Source: Archangium lansingense (lineage in GTDB: Bacteria > Myxococcota > Myxococcia > Myxococcales > Myxococcaceae). Taken from it: a stretch of 64,000 nucleotides of DNA. Shown one piece after another: positions 1-6,869 of the stretch. Position 1 is the first letter of the stretch. Each line of letters begins with the position of its first letter. The stretch lies in the NCBI RefSeq assembly GCF_026626635.1, contig NZ_JAPNKA010000001.1, forward strand, positions 7,998,001-8,062,000, in the 5' to 3' direction. Both the position numbers and the translations under genes were made by a program. The notes beneath the pieces are model-generated. The model ran no database searches and had not been told where the DNA came from. It saw nothing but the letters and a program-made list of their open reading frames with translations.

Positions 1-395
1 TGGTACAGGCGTTCATGAAGTCCCTCGGGCAGTCCAGCGAGGGACTCAACCCACAGGGGTTCGGTGGAGCGGCGCTCGGGAACGCGCAGCTCTACTTCGA
101 GTACCACGCGGACAAGCAGACGCTGGAGACGAGCGCCCTCATCTACAAGTTCCGGGATCCGCCCAAGCCCGGCGTGCTCGAGGGCTTCCGCGCCGAGGAG
201 AAGTCCGGCACGGACACCGGCGGTGGCACGGTGGACTACGAGACCGAGAACAACAGCCTCTTCCTCAGCCGCACCTACGCCACGGTGCCGCCTGAGGCCA
301 CCTTCCGGGAGGACATGAAGCGCCTCACCCAGGCGAGCATCGTCTGGGGCGACGAGGTGTTGGACCGCGTGGCCTCGCGCGTGTTCAAGCGCTGA
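1..395 (+). CDS. C-terminal part of an unrecognised protein (5' partial)
   Basis: The reading frame is open to the left edge, so the first in-frame Met (base 15) is probably internal and the gene starts outside the window. The visible ~130 residues are soluble and mixed alpha/beta in character, with a Gly/Asp/Thr-rich turn (TDTGGGTVD) and a basic end (VASRVFKR). I do not recognise a family. The gene is convergent with the HEPN pair, with only 21 bp between the stop codons. Codon use is like the rest of the window, which supports real coding. Confidence 0.6.
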   Translation, partial: VQAFMKSLGQSSEGLNPQGFGGAALGNAQLYFEYHADKQTLETSALIYKFRDPPKPGVLEGFRAEEKSGTDTGGGTVDYETENNSLFLSRTYATVPPEATFREDMKRLTQASIVWGDEVLDRVASRVFKR

Positions 396-416
396 GACGC
401 GAGTTCCAAGAGCTTT

Positions 417-737
417 TCAGGGAGTGGCGCGAGCCGCTCCCGCCTGCTCCGCCGCGAGCTCCTCGCGGACCCAAGGGTAATAGCGATCCGTGTTCTCGGG
501 GGTGTGGAAGAGGATGGTGAGCGCCAGACGCTTCTCTTGATAGAGCGGCATCTTGATCTCATCAAACAGACGGCCATGGAGCGCACGTTGCTCGGCAAAG
601 GGCACGTCGAAGATCTCCAGGGCCCATTCGCGCCCCGGGAAGCCGCCCTTCGTGGTCCGATGGTCCGTCCACCGCACGGGTCTGCCACCCACAGCCGCCA
701 TCACCTTCCGCCGAATCTCTTCCCGCTCGTTCACCAT
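417..737 (-). CDS. Small unknown protein coupled to a HEPN protein
   Basis: This encodes 106 residues and starts inside the last codons of the upstream HEPN gene (7-bp overlap), so the two are translationally coupled. It is charged and soluble, with the visible elements GGRPVRWTDHRTTKGGFPGREWALE and a C-terminal helix. It lacks the GS-x-D-x-D signature of the MNT nucleotidyltransferases that usually accompany HEPN proteins. I do not recognise the family. Position and overlap suggest it acts with the HEPN protein, perhaps as antitoxin or partner, but that is inference. Confidence 0.6.
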   Translation of the reverse strand: MVNEREEIRRKVMAAVGGRPVRWTDHRTTKGGFPGREWALEIFDVPFAEQRALHGRLFDEIKMPLYQEKRLALTILFHTPENTDRYYPWVREELAAEQAGAARATP

Positions 738-1108
738 GTGGGCTCCTCCCCCAGGAGGCGCCGGACGAAGCTCGTGGCCGTCTCCAGCGCCTCGCTCACC
801 AACTCGACCGTCACATCATCCACAACATAATCCGCGGCCACCCGCAGGTCGGCCAACCAGCCAAGATCCCTGCCCGCTTGCCTATCGAGCACTCCCACCT
901 CGATTGCATCTTCAGGCAGAGGCTCATGCAGGAAGTAATATACACCCGGCCTGACTTCCGGAGTAGGGATACCCGCTTCGTTCATCGCATGCCAGCACGC
1001 ATGGTAGGCCGCGTAGTACGCCCGCGAGGCCGCCGCGTTGGGGCACGGCTCCTCAACATCCAGAAGCACACGTGCCGCCGCCAGATTCTCCCACGCCTTC
1101 CGCTCCAT
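731..1108 (-). CDS. HEPN domain protein
   Basis: This is a 125-residue all-helical protein. It carries the typical HEPN (PF05168-like) segment AAASRAYYAAYHA at residues ~26-38. In it, Arg and His are separated by six residues, fitting the R-x4-6-H motif of HEPN RNases. HEPN proteins often act as RNases in toxin-antitoxin or abortive-infection systems, while others only bind nucleotides or partners. The gene is first of a two-gene unit and overlaps the next gene by 7 bp. A catalytic role is likely from the intact R/H pair but is not proven by sequence. Confidence 0.75.
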   Translation of the reverse strand: MERKAWENLAAARVLLDVEEPCPNAAASRAYYAAYHACWHAMNEAGIPTPEVRPGVYYFLHEPLPEDAIEVGVLDRQAGRDLGWLADLRVAADYVVDDVTVELVSEALETATSFVRRLLGEEPTW

Positions 1109-1295
1109 CGCCCTCCCCCTCCACGCCTTCCTTCCCTATCACCCACCTCCGACATAAGGTCGCCCGCCCCCACCCGAGTGGTCATTCCGGGCCCGGACTC
1201 GCGTCGTGCATCCCCGAGAGAGGGGCAATAACGCCTGGCCCGCAAGTGCCACTCCGGGAATGGACCCACAGGGCGGAACGCGAGGAGAAGGACGG

Positions 1296-2096
1296 ATGGG
1301 ATTCTTCCGGAAGAAGTCGGTGGAAGTGGACGCGCCGAAGCCACGGCGAAACCTGGGCCTGGCGATGGTGACACTCGATCGCGCGAGGGCATTGCCCGAG
1401 GGAGCGCTGCTGGCCTTCCTGCGGGACAACTGGCGGGAGCTTCCACGTGCGACGGAGATCCGCCAGGAGGGGGACACGCTGAGCTTCGAGCTGGAGGGCG
1501 CGGCCGTCACCCTCACGCTGATGCGCGCTCCCATTCCCTGGGGAGACCTGGAGGGGCCGGCGCGCGCCGCCTGGCACTGGCCCGAGGCGGCCAATCGGCT
1601 GAAGGCCCATCTGGCGCACGTCATCGTCGCCGTGCTGGCACCGGAGATGGATCGCATCGCGACGATGCTGCTGCTCACGCGGGTGGTGGCCGCGGTGGCC
1701 GCGACGACCGATGCCAGCGGGGTGTATTGGGGCGAGGGACCGGTGGTGAACGCACCGGACGACTTCGTCGAGGAGGCGAAGCGGACCTCACTCGAGCGGC
1801 TGCCCCTGTACCTGTGGCTGGCCTTCCAGCTCATGCGCAACCCCGACGGCACCTTCACGCTCGCCACCTCGGGCCTGAGGTCGTTCGGTTTCATGGAGCT
1901 GGAGCTGGTGGCGCTCCGCGAGAAGCCCGCGACACTGGTGGACCGGGCCTTCAACTTCGCCCACTACCTGCTCGACCACGGCCCCGTGCTGAAGGACGGG
2001 GACACCATCGGTCTGTCCGCCGAGGAGCGTTTCCGCATCCGGCACCTGCCCTCCGCCATCGAGCCATCCCGCACGGTGTACCGGATCGAGCTGTGA
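1296..2096 (+). CDS. DUF4261-type protein
   Basis: This encodes 266 residues. I chose the ATG at 1296 because GAGGAGAAGG lies just upstream; the frame is also open further 5'. The protein begins with a basic stretch (MGFFRKKSVEVDAPKPRR) and then resembles DUF4261 proteins: an N-terminal 'MVTLDRARALP' strand-helix, a central 'VTLMRAPIPW' segment and a late 'GVYWGEGPVV' element. DUF4261 proteins are cytosolic and of unknown function, sometimes found near secretion or conflict loci. No signal peptide or membrane segment is present. Confidence 0.7.
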   Translation: MGFFRKKSVEVDAPKPRRNLGLAMVTLDRARALPEGALLAFLRDNWRELPRATEIRQEGDTLSFELEGAAVTLTLMRAPIPWGDLEGPARAAWHWPEAANRLKAHLAHVIVAVLAPEMDRIATMLLLTRVVAAVAATTDASGVYWGEGPVVNAPDDFVEEAKRTSLERLPLYLWLAFQLMRNPDGTFTLATSGLRSFGFMELELVALREKPATLVDRAFNFAHYLLDHGPVLKDGDTIGLSAEERFRIRHLPSAIEPSRTVYRIEL

Positions 2097-2139
2097 GGCC
2101 CAACTCGACCAGACGAGCAGCGGATTCGATTATCCGACA

Positions 2140-2385
2140 ATGATGTCACCCGACTTCGATGGGGATGCCTATGCCGGATATAACTGCGCGACCGGCTACG
2201 GGAACGTCACGCAGCACTATTCGAGCTGCTGGGGCTACAACCTCGGCGCAGACGGTGACGCCCCCATCGAAGACGGTAGGGTTGGTCCGCATCTGCATTC
2301 CGGCGCCGCGTCCACTATGGGGCTGAGCACGGACGGGAGCTATTACACCCGCGTCCGCCGCATCTCTCGCTTCGTGAAGTGGTAG
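2140..2385 (+). pseudogene. Remnant of a fibrinogen-like domain (C-terminal end)
   Basis: The frame encodes GDAYAGYNCATGYGNVTQ, then HYSSCWGYNLG, and ends RVRRISRFVKW. This pattern (NCA, an aromatic run, Cys, then NL-G) resembles the C-terminal part of fibrinogen-related domains, which some myxobacterial secreted proteins carry. The coding-like sequence extends upstream of the Met as GFDYPT and runs back almost to the stop of the previous gene. No signal peptide or N-terminal half of the domain is present. I read it as the 3' end of a lost gene; a functional 81-residue peptide cannot be excluded. Confidence 0.4.
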
Positions 2386-2402
2386 GGCCCGCGCACGGGC
2401 CC
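2385..2402. terminator. GC-rich hairpin between convergent genes
   Basis: This is a perfect 7-bp inverted repeat (GGGCCCG / CGGGCCC) with a 4-nt loop, between the remnant on the plus strand and rlmI on the minus strand. There is no U-tract, so it is only a candidate terminator for either direction. Confidence 0.4.
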
Positions 2403-2413
2403 CAAGCCGGCGG

Positions 2414-3610
2414 CTACACCGACACCATCACGTAGAACTTCAGGTAGCGGCCCTCGGGGAACTGAAGCCGGATCGGGTGGTCGGGCGGCTGGTAGCGCTC
2501 CTCCACCATCGCCAGGTCCACTCCTGCCTTGAAGGCCGCCTCCTTCACCGCGCCCGTGAAGTCATCCGGGCTCACGCGCGCCGAGCACGACGCCGTCGCC
2601 AGCAGGCCCCCGGGCCGCAGCAGTCCCAGCGCCTGACGGTTCAGCGAGGCATACCCGTCGATCGCCGCCTGCACCGCCCGCTGGCTCTTCGCGAACGCCG
2701 GCGGGTCCAGGATGATCAGATCGAACGTCCTGCCCTCCTCCCGGAAGGACGCCAGCAGCTTGAACACGTCCGCCGCGAGGAAGTCGTGCTTCTCCGCCGG
2801 CAGCCCGTTGCGCGTGAAGTTCTCCCGCGCCAGGGCAATCGCATCCGGGTCCAGGTCCACCGAGAACACGCTCTTCGCCCCGCCCAGCGCCGCGTTCACC
2901 GAGAACCCGCCGCTGAAGCAGAAGCAGTTGAGCACGTCCCTCCCCTTCGCCAGCCGCCGGATGAGGTACCGGTTCTCTCGCTGATCCAGGAAGAAGCCCG
3001 TCTTCTGCCCCCGCCACGCGTCCACCCCGAACTTCGCGCCCCGCTCGAGGATCTCCAGCACCTCCGGCGCCTTCTCCCCCCACAACATCCGCCCCGCGCC
3101 CCGGCCCTCGTCCTCCTCCACGTCGTCCCGGCCCACCTCGTCCCGGCCCAGGATTCCCTTCAGCTCCGGCACCGCCGCCTTCAGCGCCTCGACGATGAGC
3201 CCCCGGTAGGGCGTGAGCCCCGCCGAGTACAGCTTCAGCACCGCGTACCGGCCATACAGGTCCACCACCACGCCCGGCAGCCCGTCCCCTTCGCCGTGGA
3301 TCAGCCGGAAGCTGTCCGTGTCCGTCAAATCAATCAACGAGCGCCGCTCGGCGAGCGCCTGCTTCACCCGCTGCGCGAAGAAGGCCGCGTCGATGTTCTG
3401 CCGGGGATTGCGCGTCAACACGCGCACTGCGATGGCCGAGTACGGATCAAAATACCCGCGGGCCACGAACTTCCCGTTCTCGGCCAGGTCCACCACGCTG
3501 CCAGGCGGAATCTTCGGCACCTTGTCCAGCGCCTTGCGGAAGACCCACGGATGTCCCGCGCGCAGGTGACGGCCCAGCCCCGGGGCCAGCTCCAGCTTGA
3601 CGACGTTCAC
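2414..3610 (-). CDS. rlmI: 23S rRNA (cytosine-C5) methyltransferase, RlmI family
   Basis: This is a 398-residue class I SAM-dependent methyltransferase close to the usual RlmI length (~396). Residues ~1-75 form the PUA RNA-binding domain (RHLRAGHPWVF... RGYFDPYSAIAVR). An EEI-like central part follows, then the Rossmann fold with the SAM loop LNCFCFSGGFSVNAAL and the acidic SDVDLDPD-like strand (FSVDLDPDA). The ILDPPAFAKS motif precedes a TASCSARV motif that holds the catalytic Cys. RlmI modifies C1962 of 23S rRNA in E. coli. A charged insert (residues ~155-175, DEVGRDDVEEDEGRG) is unusual. The gene overlaps the HAD gene by 4 bp (ATGA), so the two are probably co-translated. Confidence 0.88.
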   Translation of the reverse strand: MNVVKLELAPGLGRHLRAGHPWVFRKALDKVPKIPPGSVVDLAENGKFVARGYFDPYSAIAVRVLTRNPRQNIDAAFFAQRVKQALAERRSLIDLTDTDSFRLIHGEGDGLPGVVVDLYGRYAVLKLYSAGLTPYRGLIVEALKAAVPELKGILGRDEVGRDDVEEDEGRGAGRMLWGEKAPEVLEILERGAKFGVDAWRGQKTGFFLDQRENRYLIRRLAKGRDVLNCFCFSGGFSVNAALGGAKSVFSVDLDPDAIALARENFTRNGLPAEKHDFLAADVFKLLASFREEGRTFDLIILDPPAFAKSQRAVQAAIDGYASLNRQALGLLRPGGLLATASCSARVSPDDFTGAVKEAAFKAGVDLAMVEERYQPPDHPIRLQFPEGRYLKFYVMVSV

Positions 3611-4428
3611 GCTCTGACTCCTCGACGAGGGGCCCGGCGGGCCCGTTGGGCGACAATGGCACGGGCGAGCTCCTCGAAGCCCCGCCCCTCCTCCGCCCGG
3701 GTAATGAAAGCTGGCGGCGTGTCGATGCGATCCAGCACCCGCCGCACGTTGGCCACCCCGACACTCAGGGCGAACTCTCCAAACATCGGGGCATCGTTGA
3801 AGCTATCCCCGGCATACACGAAACGCGGCTCCCCCGGCTCCGGCCGCAGGCCCCAGGCGAGCTTCATGAAGCGCCGCACCGCGGAGCGCTTGTCGAAGCG
3901 GCCCAGCCAGCAGTTGATGTGCACCGACGAGCGCACCGCCGTCACCCCCCGCGCCCGAAGCAGCGCCTCGATGCGCCCTGCCCCCTCGTCGCCCAGCCGC
4001 GCCTCCTCGTTGTAGTCCACGGCCAGATCCACCTCGGTGTAGGCGCTGTCCATGGACAGGCGCGCCCCAGGCACCTGCCGCAACACGGCCGCCACCTCCG
4101 CCTCCAGCCGCCGACGGTTCGGCTCCCGGACGCGCGGGGACTCGGCATACACCTTGCGCAGCTTCCCCCCGGCTCCCCTCAGGAAGAACAGGCCCCCGTT
4201 CTCCACGATGACCCCGTCCACCGGCAGCGTGCGAGCCCACGCCTCTCCCCAGCCAGCCGGGCGGCCCGTCACCAGCACCAGCTTGAGACCGGCCTCGACC
4301 AGACGCTCGAGCGCCCGCACGGTGGTGGAGCGCAGCTGGTGCGAGGTGGTGAGGGTACCGTCGACATCGGTGAAGACCCCTTCCACCCGGGAGAGGTCCG
4401 CGTCGCGCAGGGGACGTGGGGCAACCAT
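3607..4428 (-). CDS. HAD-IIB (Cof-type) phosphatase
   Basis: This encodes 273 residues. Motif I (FTDVDGTLT, residues ~19-27) holds the nucleophile and acid-base Asp pair. Motif II is LVLVTGR, and the late motif GDSFNDAPMF binds Mg. The cap between motifs II and III is of the alpha/beta IIB type seen in mannosyl-3-phosphoglycerate and sugar-phosphate phosphatases. The substrate cannot be told from sequence. The gene sits upstream of and overlaps rlmI by 4 bp. Cytosolic; no signal peptide. Confidence 0.8.
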   Translation of the reverse strand: MVAPRPLRDADLSRVEGVFTDVDGTLTTSHQLRSTTVRALERLVEAGLKLVLVTGRPAGWGEAWARTLPVDGVIVENGGLFFLRGAGGKLRKVYAESPRVREPNRRRLEAEVAAVLRQVPGARLSMDSAYTEVDLAVDYNEEARLGDEGAGRIEALLRARGVTAVRSSVHINCWLGRFDKRSAVRRFMKLAWGLRPEPGEPRFVYAGDSFNDAPMFGEFALSVGVANVRRVLDRIDTPPAFITRAEEGRGFEELARAIVAQRARRAPRRGVRA

Positions 4429-4495
4429 ACGGGCAGCGCCACTACACCCTTCCCGGCCCTACGGGAAGCCCTAGCGAGGGCCCGCAAAGACGAAA

Positions 4496-4522
4496 CCCCT
4501 GGGAGGCAGAGCCTCCCAGGGG
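4496..4522. terminator. Strong hairpin terminator downstream of the M4 peptidase gene
   Basis: This is a perfect 12-bp inverted repeat (arms 4496-4507 and 4511-4522) with a 3-nt loop. On the minus strand it is followed by TTTCGTCTTT. It lies 28 bp past the stop of the minus-strand peptidase gene and fits an intrinsic terminator. Confidence 0.7.
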
Positions 4523-4549
4523 CCGTTCAGCTCACTTCGGGTTCAGCGA

Positions 4550-6418
4550 TCAGGGCGTGTACGCGCCCTTGACCGTGACGCCGGAGTAGGTGCTGTAGGC
4601 GTTCAGCAGGACGTGGATGCGCTGGGCCGAGGTCTGCGCGGCGATGTTGCACGTCTCGGTGTTGCCGCTCAGGTACGGACGGCAGTTGTACGAGGAGGTG
4701 GTCGGCTGCGAGCCGATCTTCACGTACAGGTCCGCGTCACCCGTGCCACCGGTGATGGTGAAGGTCGAGGCGCGGCTGGCCGGCACGTCCAGGTAGTAGA
4801 ACTTCTGCGAGCCCGAGGCGCCCGACTGGCCGGTGAGGCCCACGTTGTTGGTCAGCGCGGTGGCGGGAGGCGGCGGGAGGCCCACGCCCACCGCGATCCA
4901 GGCGTTCGACACGGACGCGACCTCAGCCGTGGTGTAGCCCAGCGCCGTCGCGGCCTGCTCCGTGTACGTCTTCGCCTGGGCGAAGGTGGTGGAGGCCGTC
5001 ATCAGGTCGCGGTTGGCGCGGTAGAAGATCTGACCGGCCTTCTGGATGCCGATGCCCGTCACCGCCGTGGTGGTCACGCCGCGCGGGTGCGTGCCGCCCT
5101 GGGTCAGCAGCACGAAGGCCAGGTTGGCGATACCCGAGTTCCAGTGCACGCCGCCGTTGTCGGAGGTGCCCGTGTAGCGGGTGGGGTAGTAGTCCTTCGA
5201 CGAGCCATCCTGCGTCGGGTTGGCCATGTAGCGGAGCGCGTCACCCGGGGTGGCCGGCGTCCACACGTCGTCGCCCACCATCCACACCGCCGCGTCCACC
5301 ACCCAGCCGCGGTTCCACGACTCGCAGTAGGCGCCGAAGATGTCGCTCAGGCCCTCGTTGAGAGCGCCGGACTCGTTGGCGTAGGTGAGGTTGGACTCGG
5401 AGCTGGTCACCGCGTGCGTCAGCTCGTGCACCGTCACGTCCAGCGACTTGCCCAGCGGCGCGGCGTCCACGCCGTTGCTGTCGCCGTACACCATCTGGGT
5501 GCCGTTCCAGAAGGCGTTGGTGTAGCTGGTGCTGTAGTGCACCGTGCTGCGCAGCTGCGCGCCCGAGCCGTTGTACGAGTCACGGCCGAAGTTCACGCTG
5601 TAGCAGTCGTAGGTGGTGCCCAGGTGGTTGTAGTTGTCGTCCACGTGGGTGTCACCCGTGGCCGCGCCACCCTCGGAGCGCTTGAGGGTACCGGGCAGCG
5701 AGGTGCCGTTGTTGGCGGAGTACACCGCGCGGTTCTTCGCGGAGTGGATCTCCGAGTGCGTGGCCTCGACCTGGCCGGTCAGCGCGTTCACGTAGACGTT
5801 GTCACGGATGGGCAGATCCGCGCCCTCGCCCGTCACCACCACGTGGTAGGCCAGCTTCAGACGGTTGTCCTTCTCGGAGCGGATGTACACCAGGCGGGCC
5901 TCGCCCTCGGAGGCGATGTGGCGGCCCACGGTGTTGTCCAGGGCGGAGGCGCGGGCGGCCTCGCCGGAGATGCGCGCCACGGCGGGAACGACCTCGCCGT
6001 CACGGGCCGAGCCGTTGGCCGAGAAGATCTTGCCGCTCGAGTCCTTGTGGATGAGGAGCTCGCCGCCGATCACCGGCAGGCCGTTCTTGGTCTGGCCGTA
6101 GCGGATGTGGGTGTTGCCCTGCTCGTCCACGGTGGTGCGCTTCATCACCAGGTCAGTGGCGTTGAGGCGGAAGGCAGCGGCGATACCCTGCAGGCCGCTC
6201 GAGTTGTCCAGCGAGCCCTTGATCATGAAGGGGACGCCGTCCTCGTTCGAGCCAACGACCTGGGCGGAGGGCAGCGCGGCGAGAGCGGCCTGCACGTCAC
6301 CGAGCGAGTCAGCAGCCTCGGACTTCGGGGCGCCCTCGGGCAGCTGCGAGTTGTCGACCTCGCACGCGGCGAGGGGAAGGGTGAGCAGCGCAGCAGCAAG
6401 GAAGCGAGTGCGAATCAC
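4550..6418 (-). CDS. Thermolysin-family (M4) metallopeptidase lipoprotein with PPC domain
   Basis: The product is 622 residues from the GTG at 6418, chosen because AGGAGGAA lies 7 nt upstream and the N-terminus is then a clean lipoprotein signal (VIRTRFLAAALLTLPLAAC). An FTP/PepSY-type propeptide follows to about residue 220. The catalytic zinc site is HELTH (H331, E332, H335) with the third ligand E355 in NEGLSD, exactly the thermolysin spacing. The last ~110 residues form a PPC (prepeptidase C-terminal) domain with GDADLYVKIGSQP. The propeptide and PPC are normally removed on maturation, so the enzyme is probably released or surface-bound for protein digestion. Confidence 0.92.
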   Translation of the reverse strand: MIRTRFLAAALLTLPLAACEVDNSQLPEGAPKSEAADSLGDVQAALAALPSAQVVGSNEDGVPFMIKGSLDNSSGLQGIAAAFRLNATDLVMKRTTVDEQGNTHIRYGQTKNGLPVIGGELLIHKDSSGKIFSANGSARDGEVVPAVARISGEAARASALDNTVGRHIASEGEARLVYIRSEKDNRLKLAYHVVVTGEGADLPIRDNVYVNALTGQVEATHSEIHSAKNRAVYSANNGTSLPGTLKRSEGGAATGDTHVDDNYNHLGTTYDCYSVNFGRDSYNGSGAQLRSTVHYSTSYTNAFWNGTQMVYGDSNGVDAAPLGKSLDVTVHELTHAVTSSESNLTYANESGALNEGLSDIFGAYCESWNRGWVVDAAVWMVGDDVWTPATPGDALRYMANPTQDGSSKDYYPTRYTGTSDNGGVHWNSGIANLAFVLLTQGGTHPRGVTTTAVTGIGIQKAGQIFYRANRDLMTASTTFAQAKTYTEQAATALGYTTAEVASVSNAWIAVGVGLPPPPATALTNNVGLTGQSGASGSQKFYYLDVPASRASTFTITGGTGDADLYVKIGSQPTTSSYNCRPYLSGNTETCNIAAQTSAQRIHVLLNAYSTYSGVTVKGAYTP

Positions 6419-6649
6419 TGATGATTCCTCCTGTTCAACAGCGGGGTGCCGTCGGACGCAGGACACATGAGCAGGAACCGGGCCAACCTCTAAACCGTGG
6501 AAATGCCTGCCTTTACGAACCACCCGGCCCAGCCAGTGGAGTGTGGATGTCACTCCGAACAGGTGCCCGCATGCATCAGGAATTTACATTCCTTGAGCAA
6601 AGCCCCCTGATTTCAATGGCTTTCACCTATCCCCCAAGTGATGTCCCAA

Positions 6650-6684
6650 TTCAAGACAGGGGTGTCCTGATTCAAGACACCCCT
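6650..6684. promoter_or_regulatory. Repeats in the divergent promoter region 6419-6869
   Basis: The 451-bp gap between the M4 peptidase gene and the divergent protease-nuclease gene has no coding sequence but a conspicuously AT-rich stretch (~6580-6770). Within it is a perfect 9-bp inverted repeat (AGGGGTGTC at 6658-6666, GACACCCCT at 6676-6684). A direct repeat TTCAAGACA also occurs, its copies starting 21 bp (two helical turns) apart. This looks like a regulator site; which gene it controls is unknown. Confidence 0.35.
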
Positions 6685-6869
6685 CCTGCCTCAAGAATAG
6701 AGAAAGCCTGGGAGCCAAAATAAGGCGCCAACACCGGAATACTTTGCCTTGAAATAATTTGACCTGCAAGCAAAGACACCCTTCGAGCAAGGCCTCCCGG
6801 TAGCGTCACGTTCCGCCCTCCCCCACTCCACCTCTCTTGGAGCCGGACCTTCCAAGGAGGCGTGGTGCC

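Noticed and set aside
417..1108. Classical HEPN/MNT (HepT-MntA) pair
   Set aside because: The partner lacks the nucleotidyltransferase GS-x-D-x-D motif, so it is reported as an unknown partner instead.
4613..6421. Long plus-strand open frame opposite the M4 peptidase (and similar ones opposite 7065-8849, 34407-35252, 35307-36920, 56304-58181)
   Set aside because: These mirror frames arise from the strong GC third-position bias; the opposite strand has clear domains and ribosome-binding sites.
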